DNA from: Bacillota bacterium
GTDB lineage: Bacteria > Bacillota > Clostridia > Lachnospirales > Lachnospiraceae
Assembly (NCBI GenBank): GCA_023418475.1
Contig: JAEZZO010000016.1
Span: 62,001 to 126,000 of the forward strand
Reading direction: 5' to 3'
DNA: 64,000 nt
A model generated the notes under the pieces. That model was not told the origin of the DNA. It saw only the letters and a list, made by a program, of their open reading frames with translations, and made no database searches. Below are positions 1 through 7,686 of this stretch, piece after piece (positions within the stretch are counted from its first letter, which is position 1; every line of letters begins with the position of its first letter). The translations under genes and the position numbers were made by a program.

Positions 1-244
1 ATATATCCTCAAGCCCCAACAAACGGCTTAGCAATACGACGATACCTCCTTTCATCGCATCACCGAGAAAAGTAATAAGAAAACCTTTTTTTCCTGCTAT
101 TCTGCTTACATTCATCGCTCCGGTCACTTTCGTTCCCTTCTCTCTGACATCCACTCCATAGATAATTTTCACATAATAGTAGCCGGTATTTATACATCCC
201 AGTAGGTAACTGAATATACTCATTATAATATCTCTGAAAGCCAT
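1..244 (-). CDS. PlsY-like membrane protein (acyl-phosphate:glycerol-3-phosphate acyltransferase family), 3' part outside window
   Basis: Only the first 81 codons are visible. The protein reads as a PlsY-type membrane protein: a first hydrophobic helix ending in a GCINTGYY stretch (PlsY has GSIPxGY), then a DVREKG segment, then a helix (FLITFLGDAMKGGIVVLLSRLLGL) like the PlsY DxxKG helix. The family's first catalytic loop, normally SGNxGATN, is here TKVTGAMN, so several expected residues are changed. This may be a non-canonical paralogue rather than the housekeeping enzyme. I chose the ATG at 244 because AAGGAG lies 11 bases upstream; the in-frame ATG at 223 has no ribosome site. The gene overlaps the end of the preceding gene by 22 bases, so the two are probably translationally coupled. 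Confidence 0.6.
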   Translation of the reverse strand, partial: MAFRDIIMSIFSYLLGCINTGYYYVKIIYGVDVREKGTKVTGAMNVSRIAGKKGFLITFLGDAMKGGIVVLLSRLLGLEDI

Positions 245-1551
245 ATCTTCTGCCACTCCTTCTCTGGCTGGTAACTACTAAGCTCCTCTACTCCTGCCTC
301 TTCTTGTATTTGATTGGTCAGAAAACTTCTCTCTGCCTCATTCAACATAGAAAATACCTCCAGATATTCCTTTCCATAAAAACACTCTTCTAAAATTTCT
401 GTGAAATCGCTCAAGCTTTGAACACTCACCCTAATCCTTTCAACTCGATCCGCAACAAAGGCAAGCTCTCGAAGTTCTTCTATGAACTCCCGAAGCTTCT
501 CATCCTCCATAGAGATGCCCTCTTCATATAACTCTCTTTTTGCAACCTCCTCCTGGAAGGTAATAAATATTTCCTGTAATGAACCATTCTCTAAATTGTG
601 TTCTATTCTTACCAGAAGCGGGCCAAGAAGTGCTTTCGAATAACTTCTTAATGCCTCCTCAATCCGCAGCTTATCACATACGTCTTCCCATGCCTTCTCC
701 ACCTTCTGCCGTAATTCTATTGCATTTAACGTAATCAATTTGTCTTCCAGCCAGTTTCGTTCTGTAACCGGTATATTTAAATCTGTAAGTTTTAAGGAAA
801 GCATTTCACATCCCAGAAGGTTCGTAAATACTATTTCAAAAATATTGATCAGTAAATCCTCTGCTTTTTCATGATAACCTCTCAGAAGCAGATTTATGGT
901 ATCAACAGGAAATTTCTTTAGAAGATCGTTTTCCATAGTAAAATATTTCAAATATTCATAGGTACATTCTGCACCAATTAGCTGTGTATTAGTCACAAGA
1001 AGCGGATAATCTATACTTCCAGGCATTTCATGCGCACCGAATTCTATATTATAGTCATGGAAAAACTCTCCAATTCCTTCCTGTATGGTATCCTGATAAG
1101 CTATGTTATTAATTCCCGGCAAATCCTTTTGCAGATTTTTTAATAAGAAGAATGCTTGATTTTTGATTAAATTAACCGTATCCATCCCTTTATAGAAAAG
1201 ATCGGATATCTTTTGCCGCTTTAGTGTATTTATTTTATTCTGCAAACCGTTCAGCGTTTTCAGATAGCTGCCTATATTATAGGTTATTGATTGTAATATT
1301 TCCTGTGCCTTTTCCACTCGTATGGAGCTGCTTTCCCCATTGGTATAGCGCTGTGTCTCTTTCCCTAAAAGATCAATTAACTCCAGTTGCAATTTTTCAA
1401 TTTCCGCATCTGTCAGCATATTATTCTGACATGCATGCATAAAAAGTGATTGAAAATATTGACCTTGATCCAGCTCTGATTCCTGAAACGGTGTAAAAAT
1501 CTCCACTTGATTCATTATTATTATTGTAAAGTGTATCTTTTGATACAACAA
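223..1551 (-). CDS. DUF6179-like protein of unknown function
   Basis: A 442-residue soluble protein with no signal peptide or membrane helix. It is rich in Glu, Leu and Lys, with long predicted helices (about residues 45-130 and 330-430). From memory it resembles the DUF6179 family, which sits beside DUF6323 in clostridial genomes; I cannot confirm this without a profile search. The start is decided by the ribosome site: AGGGAG lies a few bases upstream of TTG at 1551, while the first ATG, at codon 13, has no ribosome site within reach. The gene follows the DUF6323-like gene by 57 bases and overlaps the PlsY-like gene, so the three form one unit. No catalytic motif is recognisable. Confidence 0.55.
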   Translation of the reverse strand: MLYQKIHFTIIIMNQVEIFTPFQESELDQGQYFQSLFMHACQNNMLTDAEIEKLQLELIDLLGKETQRYTNGESSSIRVEKAQEILQSITYNIGSYLKTLNGLQNKINTLKRQKISDLFYKGMDTVNLIKNQAFFLLKNLQKDLPGINNIAYQDTIQEGIGEFFHDYNIEFGAHEMPGSIDYPLLVTNTQLIGAECTYEYLKYFTMENDLLKKFPVDTINLLLRGYHEKAEDLLINIFEIVFTNLLGCEMLSLKLTDLNIPVTERNWLEDKLITLNAIELRQKVEKAWEDVCDKLRIEEALRSYSKALLGPLLVRIEHNLENGSLQEIFITFQEEVAKRELYEEGISMEDEKLREFIEELRELAFVADRVERIRVSVQSLSDFTEILEECFYGKEYLEVFSMLNEAERSFLTNQIQEEAGVEELSSYQPEKEWQKIWLSEIL

Positions 1552-1608
1552 TACTCTCCCTTCCTGCTATATTAGGTATGATTTGGGTGTAATCCCGGAA
1601 AGCGGATT

Positions 1609-2118
1609 TCAGTCAAAATCATTTTCCTCCCAATCAAGAAAATCTTCATAATTGTCCTCATATCCATCCATATCCTGGTATTGTTTCGAGCCATAGCGAA
1701 TATCCCTGCAATAATTTTCCAGCATCGTTGAATTTAGATATTCCAGAGACCCCTGACATACATCATCAAAATATTTCTTCATAAGTTTAATTAATTCCTC
1801 ATCCGATAATTCATCCATAGATTCATTTTTAAAATAATAAAAACACTCCTGTAAGCCTGTTAGTGTATCCATATAATTATCCTGATAAATGTATGGTGAA
1901 TCTGAGAATTCTATAATAATTTTTTGGATCACACCCCCTCCAAATTCAATACGGCCATTTTTCTCTAAAGCTTCCTTTCTGTTTTCCACCAGATCGTGTA
2001 TATCCGTATCTGACAGCTGTAAGCTATACCTTTGGGTATAATCGTTGCATTTCTTGATTTCTGTAATAGTTTGCTGTTGAAGTAAAGAAACCGGTAAAAA
2101 TAGAAACTGTTCACTCAT
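1609..2118 (-). CDS. DUF6323-like protein of unknown function
   Basis: A 169-residue acidic cytoplasmic protein. The middle contains an LSDEELIKLMKKYF segment and the C-terminus is very acidic and aromatic (YEDNYEDFLDWEENDFD). It resembles, from memory, the DUF6323 family that accompanies DUF6179 proteins. AGGAGGG lies just upstream of ATG 2118. It is the first gene of a unit that continues into the DUF6179-like and PlsY-like genes, and it has a consensus sigma-A promoter about 155 bases upstream. No enzymatic residues can be named. Confidence 0.55.
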   Translation of the reverse strand: MSEQFLFLPVSLLQQQTITEIKKCNDYTQRYSLQLSDTDIHDLVENRKEALEKNGRIEFGGGVIQKIIIEFSDSPYIYQDNYMDTLTGLQECFYYFKNESMDELSDEELIKLMKKYFDDVCQGSLEYLNSTMLENYCRDIRYGSKQYQDMDGYEDNYEDFLDWEENDFD

Positions 2119-2199
2119 AAATACACCCTCCTTTTATAACTATGGCCAAGTTGCCGTAACTCGTATAAACTAATAATTTATTTTATTTTGAAAAAGGTA

Positions 2200-2228
2200 T
2201 TGACATCGGCGTATTTTTGTGCTATAGT
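2200..2228 (+). promoter_or_regulatory. Rightward sigma-A promoter facing away from any plus-strand gene
   Basis: TTGACA at 2200-2205, a 17-base spacer and TATAGT at 2223-2228. It points right, although all genes as far as 5.16 kb are on the minus strand. It lies inside the leader of the DUF6323 unit, and its predicted start (about 2235) is left of the start of the opposing promoter (about 2268), so the two transcripts overlap for about 30 bases. Confidence 0.5.
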
Positions 2229-2274
2229 TATAGTAGATAATTGTATATATCTCTAATATTGCGATATTAGTTTT

Positions 2275-2303
2275 ATTATACGATTCTTTTTTTGATCTGT
2301 CAA
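2275..2303 (-). promoter_or_regulatory. Consensus sigma-A promoter of the DUF6323-DUF6179-PlsY-like unit
   Basis: On the minus strand, TTGACA (2303-2298), a 17-base spacer and TATAAT (2280-2275): a perfect match to consensus. Predicted start about 2268, directly at the 7-bp palindrome 2253-2270, which could be an operator or a 5' hairpin. Confidence 0.75.
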
Positions 2304-2351
2304 TTATAAGATTTGTTGTAAAACTTAATAATACATTATTTCACCAAAACA

Positions 2352-2387
2352 AAAGCAACTTCTTAACTCACTAGAAAGCTGCTTTTT
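2352..2387. terminator. Bidirectional intrinsic terminator
   Basis: AAGCAACTT and AAGCTGCTT arms with a mismatch, followed on the plus strand by TTTTTT and on the minus strand by TTTTGTTTT. It would end the MoxR-VWA unit on the minus strand and the candidate RNA on the plus strand. Confidence 0.55.
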
Positions 2388-2449
2388 TATTATCTAAAAT
2401 TATTCTGTTTCTTTGAAAATGCTCTGATACAAAAATGTGCTTCACACAA

Positions 2450-2794
2450 TTAATCATACGTTATTTTTTCATCTTCACTGTCCAGATTTAAGGTAACATA
2501 ATAAGAAGTCACTGAGGATATTTGAATAACTACTCTTCCTTTTATTTTTCCTTTATGCTTTCCTTTTAATTTCTTAAACACGTCATAAAATCCTTCCTCC
2601 ATCAAGATACCGGAAGAAACATTATAATCTATTACTACAAGGTTTTCTGATTTCGTAATTCCAGGTTGTATACTATTCATACCCTGCGAATGAAGAATCT
2701 TTTTCAGCGGACTGTCAGGCAGCATTAATTCTCTGGTAAAAACAAGCTTATCCATTCTCAATTGTCCGCCGGTCAAACCATATTGTATGGCCAA
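2450..2794 (-). CDS. Small protein of unknown function in the MoxR-VWA unit
   Basis: A protein of 114 residues if it starts at TTG 2794, which has GAGGAG 8-9 bases upstream; that ribosome site overlaps the stop codon of the VWA gene. Longer in-frame readings upstream run inside the VWA gene and lack a site. The protein is basic in the middle (LKGKHKGKIKGR) and beta-rich at the end. I do not recognise the family. As the last gene of the MoxR-VWA unit it is probably translated together with its neighbours, and it is followed by a terminator. Confidence 0.55.
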   Translation of the reverse strand: MAIQYGLTGGQLRMDKLVFTRELMLPDSPLKKILHSQGMNSIQPGITKSENLVVIDYNVSSGILMEEGFYDVFKKLKGKHKGKIKGRVVIQISSVTSYYVTLNLDSEDEKITYD

Positions 2795-2799
2795 TTTTA

Positions 2800-3930
2800 T
2801 CACTCCTCGAAATTTAGATAATAACCAAAGGGAGCCGGTTTTTTTGCATTCTTTGTAAGTATCCATAATGTATTCTGGTTAACAGCTGCGGGAGCCTCGC
2901 CATCTCCATCCGTAAAAATAATAACAAGTGGTATTTTTCTGCTATCCGCTAATTGAAAAATCGGTCTAAAATCCGTGCCTCCCCTTTTTTCCCTTTTATG
3001 ATTGACCACAAAGGTTGCAAGCGGTACCGGTTTGGAACATCGTGTATCAAATCTGGTTACCAGCATAGAAGTGCCTGTAATTTTATTGATCTGTGTAAGT
3101 TCTTTATAAAATTCCTTCACCAGGGTATCAGAAATAGATCCACTTTCATCTATCGCAATCAGGGCATTCACTCCAATGCAACGCTTTGTTCCCGGAAGTT
3201 CTTCATATCTTCTTGACTGACGCTTATAGGATTTTCGAGTGAGCATTTTCCCCCGTCTGGTAAGGAAACGTTTCAGAATAACTCTCCAGTCCATCCTGAT
3301 ATCTTTATAGCTATCCTCAATCCTGTCCTCAAATCCCTCCGGCAATCCTCCCTCCGCTTTAGCCTCTGAAAAAGTTTGTGCCAGGTTACTTTTTAAAGCA
3401 TTGATGTCTGTAGATGAGGCCGATTCCTCCGACATTTTCTGTACCTGTAATTTAATTCCACCCTCAGATATTAAAATACTGTCCCCTTCTACTGCCGTAA
3501 AAGAAAGAAACTCCTCTGTATTGGAAATAATATGATAATAATACTCAGCATTCTGGTTTCTTTCCATAGTATGCTTAAGCTTTTTCCCGATTCTCTCCAC
3601 AGTTACAGCTTCTTTCAGAATATTCTTTTCCGGAAGTAATTCATTCACAGCCATGTCACAGGCAACGGACCAAAGAATTATTTCCCGATCGCCTCTCCGA
3701 TATTGATGCAGTAAGATAACATGAAGCAGCTCATGAAGTACGGCTCCTATTTTATGCTGGTCGGAAAGTGTTTCAAACCAGGATGGGTTATAGCATATCA
3801 TTAATTCCGGAATGGAAGCCATTCGTATCTCTTCTATACTATCCGATTCCTTAATAGAAACCGAGGATGCTACATAACCATAGAATGGCTGTTCGATCAA
3901 AAGTTTCACAACAATCTCATGAATATTCAT
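2800..3930 (-). CDS. Putative metallopeptidase-domain and VWA-like protein (DUF2201 type)
   Basis: A 376-residue cytoplasmic protein. The N-terminal part carries an HExxH zinc motif (HELLH, about residues 66-70, followed by VILLH) and a second CDMAVNE segment, as in the putative metallopeptidase domain of DUF2201 proteins. The C-terminal part (about 250-370) is a VWA-like fold with a DESGS metal-site motif and an IFTDGDG strand. Such proteins typically pair with MoxR AAA ATPases, which act on them like Mg-chelatase subunits. The start is ATG 3930, with GAGGG five bases upstream; the in-frame GTG 12 bases earlier has no ribosome site. It follows the MoxR gene by 28 bases. Confidence 0.8.
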   Translation of the reverse strand: MNIHEIVVKLLIEQPFYGYVASSVSIKESDSIEEIRMASIPELMICYNPSWFETLSDQHKIGAVLHELLHVILLHQYRRGDREIILWSVACDMAVNELLPEKNILKEAVTVERIGKKLKHTMERNQNAEYYYHIISNTEEFLSFTAVEGDSILISEGGIKLQVQKMSEESASSTDINALKSNLAQTFSEAKAEGGLPEGFEDRIEDSYKDIRMDWRVILKRFLTRRGKMLTRKSYKRQSRRYEELPGTKRCIGVNALIAIDESGSISDTLVKEFYKELTQINKITGTSMLVTRFDTRCSKPVPLATFVVNHKREKRGGTDFRPIFQLADSRKIPLVIIFTDGDGEAPAAVNQNTLWILTKNAKKPAPFGYYLNFEE

Positions 3931-3958
3931 ACTTACCCTCACTCTGAATGATTGTTTG

Positions 3959-5032
3959 TCATGTAACTATATCAATCATTTTATTGCTGACAGTTTCAAA
4001 TGTTTTCAGTTTTTCCATCATTTTCTCAGCATCCTCCGGCCTGTCGCCAGATACATATTTAAAGAAAAGTACCTGCAGTTCAAGTGGAAGATCAGATAAA
4101 AATTCATCTATATTATGAAAATGCACCTCTGATACAGAAAAACCAACTGCAACCTTTTTAATGATATAGTTTATGATTTCGATATGTTTCTTCTCCATTA
4201 ATCTCAGAATATCATCTCGAACCTCACTATAATTTTCAAGAATCCTCCCGGTTGATGGTATTACGATATCTCTGTTTCGCATAAAACCATAAAAAGAAGC
4301 AGCTGCCTGATTACCCACTATACCGGCAATTAATTCCTTCATAAGTTTATCTTCCAGGTTACAATTATTAAGAAGTTCCTGAACCTTTGTCCATCCTCTT
4401 GGGGTCGGATATTTGGACAAAGCAGTGGAATCCGCCGCTTTCTTCACAACCAGCAGCATATCCGGACAAGCCTGCAGGTATGACAGTACCATATCATTCG
4501 GATTATTTTTTAACGAATACGCTATATAATCATCCATATCGGCCGTAACTTCAATTGAGATAAATCGGTCTAACATGGCATCATCCAGTGAATTAACCAG
4601 ATAATTCATAGTGTCAGGATTCATGGTTACACCAATCGCCCATCCTTGCGCTATATCGTGACCATTAATCTTCTTTTCCAACAATAAGGGATATAAAACA
4701 GAAACCGTATCACTCGGAACTCTATTGATCTCTTCAAGGACAAGAATTCCCTCAGATGGATACATACCCATTTCAATCGCTTGTTTTGTTGGAAGAAATT
4801 GTGGTGCCAGATAAATTGTTAATCCATGCTTTTTGTCCTTATCCGGAAGTCCCATAAAATCAGGTCCCTCCAAGGCTGCAGCATATATGTTAATATAACC
4901 TATTCCAAGCTCTCTCGCGCATTGCTGATATGCGGATGTTTTCCCAATCCCCCGCTCACTTATTAAAGCAGTTACACAATTTGTATTCAGGTATAATTCT
5001 TTAATGCATTCCTTTGCCTCACTAATTTTCAT
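3959..5032 (-). CDS. MoxR-family AAA+ ATPase
   Basis: A 357-residue protein with Walker A SERGIGKT (residues 25-32), Walker B ILVLEE (96-101), a sensor-like VTMNP segment and a DDAMLDRF arginine-finger region. This is the architecture of MoxR/AAA_5 ATPases. They remodel or load metal into partner VWA proteins, here encoded next in the unit. ATG 5032 has an AGAGG site. It is the first gene of the unit and has a good promoter about 45-70 bases upstream. The substrate of this MoxR-VWA pair cannot be read from sequence. Confidence 0.85.
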   Translation of the reverse strand: MKISEAKECIKELYLNTNCVTALISERGIGKTSAYQQCARELGIGYINIYAAALEGPDFMGLPDKDKKHGLTIYLAPQFLPTKQAIEMGMYPSEGILVLEEINRVPSDTVSVLYPLLLEKKINGHDIAQGWAIGVTMNPDTMNYLVNSLDDAMLDRFISIEVTADMDDYIAYSLKNNPNDMVLSYLQACPDMLLVVKKAADSTALSKYPTPRGWTKVQELLNNCNLEDKLMKELIAGIVGNQAAASFYGFMRNRDIVIPSTGRILENYSEVRDDILRLMEKKHIEIINYIIKKVAVGFSVSEVHFHNIDEFLSDLPLELQVLFFKYVSGDRPEDAEKMMEKLKTFETVSNKMIDIVT

Positions 5033-5074
5033 ATTCGCCTCTCATACGACCGTTCTGTTATATTTTTCCTATTT

Positions 5075-5103
5075 ATTTTAACTTTTTACATACAAATAGT
5101 CAA
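5075..5103 (-). promoter_or_regulatory. Sigma-A promoter of the MoxR-VWA unit
   Basis: Minus strand TTGACT (5103-5098), 17-base spacer, TAAAAT (5080-5075), about 45 bases before ATG 5032. Confidence 0.6.
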
Positions 5104-5228
5104 ATTAATTGTTTTGTAATTGAAAGAAGCGAGAAGCCTTCTTTCTCATTCTTGTTTATTTGACATATTTATGTTGTTATGATTTCGGTATTATACAAAC
5201 ATCTTATCATTTTAATCAGGTGTTATTT

Positions 5229-5735
5229 ATGCATAATTATCTATATTTTGAAATTAATGCTTTTGCCATCATTATATTAATATTAATTTATTTAAATACT
5301 TACCGTAAAACCGGAAAGTATTTAATAGAGCAGCGACTGTTTCATATAATAATATGGTTAAATATCAGCATTCTGGTGTTTGATACTTTTATGTGGCTTA
5401 TTGATGATATCAATACACCTTTTTTTCGTTTCGTTTTGCCACTGTCAACCTTTATTTACTTTCTGCTTCAACCAATTATATGTATGTTCTGGACACTGTA
5501 TCTGGATTTCCAGATTAATCGTAATGATAACCGAATTAAGAAGCTACTTCTCCCTTTACTTATTCCCTTCACAATAAACTTTATGCTCTCAGCAATTAGT
5601 TTGAAGAAAAATCTGATCTTTTATTTTGATAATAACAATGTATATCACCGAGGTCAATACTTTATGATATTACCGGTTATCTCCTTTTCCATCATTCTCT
5701 ATACTATGATATACTTGCTGATTTATAGGAATAAA
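5229..5735 (+). pseudogene. Truncated diguanylate-cyclase-type membrane sensor (N-terminal TM domain only)
   Basis: About 169 residues from ATG 5229 form five or six hydrophobic helices with the features of the N-terminal domain found on lachnospiraceal GGDEF proteins (DTFMWLID, FWTLYLDFQI, a YHRGQYFMI loop, then a helix ending in IYRNK). After residue 169 the similarity stops: the frame runs into the amt-PII terminator hairpin and then antisense through the PII gene. No GGDEF domain is present. The break falls exactly at the edge of the hairpin at 5736. The gene is most likely a remnant and not functional as a cyclase; a small membrane protein cannot be excluded. Confidence 0.6.
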
Positions 5736-5798
5736 GAACCCCCCTGGTATGCATGGGTTACTACCCGCAAATTAATCTATTGCATTACAGGGGGGTTC
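5736..5798 (-). terminator. Terminator after amt-PII
   Basis: Perfect 11-bp arms GAACCCCCCTG and CAGGGGGGTTC around a 41-base loop that itself contains a GGGT/ACCC hairpin. On the minus strand the stem is followed by TTCTTTATT. It lies 27 bases past the PII stop codon. Confidence 0.65.
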
Positions 5799-5824
5799 CT
5801 ATTTATTTTTATTTATATCATTTA

Positions 5825-6166
5825 CTACAATGCGCTTTCTCCGCGCTCCTTTGTTCTTATTCTGACACATTCTATAATATCACTGATAAAAATTTTACCA
5901 TCTCCAAATTCACCGGTACTAGCTACCGAAGTAATGAGTTCAATGATTTCTTCCACCATATTATCCGGAACCACCATTTTTACTTCTGTTTTAGGCAGTG
6001 CATTCATTATGACGGTATTTCCTCTGACATATTCAGTAGTAAATCCATATTGTTTTCCACAGCCAAATACCTGGTTGATTGTGATTCCACTTATCTGATT
6101 CTTAAGGAGTGCATCCTTTAATTCTTCTAATTTCTCCGGGCGGATAATTGCTTCGATTTTTTTCAT
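5825..6166 (-). CDS. glnK: PII family nitrogen regulatory protein (GlnK-like)
   Basis: 113 residues, the normal PII length. It begins MKKIEAIIRPEKLEELKDAL as PII proteins do, has a T-loop region (about residues 37-55, with GFTTEYVRGNT including a tyrosine near the usual uridylylation site), and carries the GDGKIFI segment of the nucleotide-binding site. PII trimers bind ATP/ADP and 2-oxoglutarate and, when encoded beside amt, usually plug the Amt channel. The T-loop differs from proteobacterial GlnK (no QTEIYRGAEY), so covalent modification is uncertain. It follows amt by 46 bases in the same unit. Confidence 0.9.
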   Translation of the reverse strand: MKKIEAIIRPEKLEELKDALLKNQISGITINQVFGCGKQYGFTTEYVRGNTVIMNALPKTEVKMVVPDNMVEEIIELITSVASTGEFGDGKIFISDIIECVRIRTKERGESAL

Positions 6167-6212
6167 TATAACACTCTCCTATTCTGTATCCACTTTCAAT
6201 ACAAACATCTTA

Positions 6213-7460
6213 TTAGTCCATACCGGTAAAGGAAGGATAAGCCGATTCACTATGTTCTGTTAAATCAAGACCCAGGGCTTCTTCATTCTGTGTTACTCTT
6301 AATGGCATGAATGCCTTAATCACTGATAAAATGATAAAAGTAGCAATGCCTGCAAAAATAATAGTTATAACGATACTTAACAATTGTACCATAAATAAAT
6401 GAGTATCTCCAAATACCAAACCATCCCATTTAGCAGTACTATTTATGGATTTCTGTGTAAATAATCCTGTTGCTATTCCTCCCCAGATACCACCAATTCC
6501 ATGACATCCGAATGCATCCAGCGCATCATCATAACCAAATTTTGATTTTACCTTTGTAATGAAGAAATAACAGATTGGGCTTACCAAAGCTCCAATAATC
6601 ATAGAAGCCCAGATCGGAACAAAACCGGCACCCGGTGTAATCGCTACCAGTCCGACTACAGCTCCTGTAGCGGCACCTAAAACGGTTGGCTTACCATGTA
6701 ATATTTTTTCAATCAGCATCCAGGAAAGTAATGCCATCGCAGCTGAGGTGTTGGTGGTTAGAATAGCATGCACCGCCAGGTTATCCGCCGCTAATGCACT
6801 TCCTCCGTTAAAACCAAACCATCCGAACCATAAAAGACCTGCTCCCATAATCACAAATGGAATATTATGAGGCTTATAAGAAACCAATCCAAACTCTCTT
6901 CTTTTACCAAGTAAAATACAGGCTACCAAACCGGAGACACCTGAACTGATATGAACAACATTTCCGCCTGCAAAATCTACCGAACCAATTTCACGTAGGA
7001 ATCCGCCATCTCCCCATACCATATGTGCCATCGGATAGTAAACAATAACAGACCATGCAATCACGAAAATAAACAATGCGGAAAATCTCATTCTTCCCGC
7101 AAGTGATCCGCAGATCAAGGCGGGTGTAATAATCGCAAACATCATTTGAAATAATGCAAAAAGCGATTCCGGAATTGTAGCGGAATATGCGTCATTTGCT
7201 TCCGCTCCTACTCCATTGAAAAACAAATTGCCAAAACCTCCGATCACACCACCGTGATCTGTTCCAAATGCAAGAGAATATCCTACTGTAATCCATAATA
7301 TGGATGCCACGCCACAGATAAAAAAACATGACATTAAAGTATTCAAGGCATTCTTTCTTCTCTCCATGCCTGAATAGAAAAAAGCCAACCCCGGTGTCAT
7401 TAAAAATACAAATGTCGAGCACATTATGACAAATGCACTATTAGCTAAACTAATTTCCAT
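6213..7460 (-). CDS. amt: Ammonium transporter
   Basis: A 415-residue membrane protein with about 11 helices. The Amt signatures are clear: GLAFFYSGMERRKNAL near the start, DFAGGNVVHISSGVSGL with the first pore histidine, and DDALDAFGCHGIGGIWGG with the second. The N-terminus begins directly with the first helix. AmtB-type trimers conduct ammonium at low external concentrations. It is co-transcribed with the PII gene downstream. AAGGAAGG precedes ATG 7460. The 226-base region upstream holds a strong hairpin and two weak promoter candidates. Confidence 0.95.
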   Translation of the reverse strand: MEISLANSAFVIMCSTFVFLMTPGLAFFYSGMERRKNALNTLMSCFFICGVASILWITVGYSLAFGTDHGGVIGGFGNLFFNGVGAEANDAYSATIPESLFALFQMMFAIITPALICGSLAGRMRFSALFIFVIAWSVIVYYPMAHMVWGDGGFLREIGSVDFAGGNVVHISSGVSGLVACILLGKRREFGLVSYKPHNIPFVIMGAGLLWFGWFGFNGGSALAADNLAVHAILTTNTSAAMALLSWMLIEKILHGKPTVLGAATGAVVGLVAITPGAGFVPIWASMIIGALVSPICYFFITKVKSKFGYDDALDAFGCHGIGGIWGGIATGLFTQKSINSTAKWDGLVFGDTHLFMVQLLSIVITIIFAGIATFIILSVIKAFMPLRVTQNEEALGLDLTEHSESAYPSFTGMD

Positions 7461-7534
7461 GCTGCACCTTCCTTTTTCTGATATTTTAGTATTTTGTTAT
7501 TATGCTATGACAATCCAGTCACTTATCATAACAT

Positions 7535-7576
7535 AAAAAAAAGCAACTACTATAGAACTATATCTATAGTAATCGC
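7535..7576 (-). terminator. Strong intrinsic terminator between the kinase-like gene and amt, or amt leader attenuator
   Basis: Minus strand: a 13-bp stem (7576-7564 with 7555-7543, two G-U pairs, all others Watson-Crick), an 8-base loop and then eight T residues (7542-7535). It could simply end the upstream kinase-like gene, or act on a transcript entering amt. Confidence 0.7.
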
Positions 7577-7589
7577 CTTCGACTTATAA

Positions 7590-7618
7590 AAAATAACATG
7601 ATTACTTTTAAAAGTCAA
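7590..7618 (-). promoter_or_regulatory. Possible amt promoter upstream of the hairpin
   Basis: TTGACT (7618-7613), 17-base spacer, TATTTT (7595-7590) on the minus strand. The start would lie only about seven bases before the terminator hairpin. A weaker alternative downstream of the hairpin is TTGTCA with a 19-base spacer and TAAAAT near 7490. Confidence 0.35.
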
Positions 7619-7686
7619 TTGGTATTTTTTATTTATTTATAATTTAAGCTAATATTATTTATAATTGCAGATAATATATCTTGATA

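Larger units (their letters stand above)
2236..2387 (+). ncRNA. Candidate short non-coding RNA, about 150 nt
   Basis: This is the stretch between the rightward promoter and a hairpin followed by TTTTTT at 2352-2387. It has no ORF with a ribosome site. Near its 5' end is a perfect 7-bp hairpin (CTAATAT, loop TGCG, ATATTAG, 2253-2270). It would be antisense to the first bases of the DUF6323-unit mRNA. The call rests only on the promoter-hairpin-terminator layout. Confidence 0.3.

Noticed and set aside
5736..6098. Continuation of the truncated membrane sensor frame through the PII gene
   Set aside because: It is antisense to a clear PII gene and shows no GGDEF motif.
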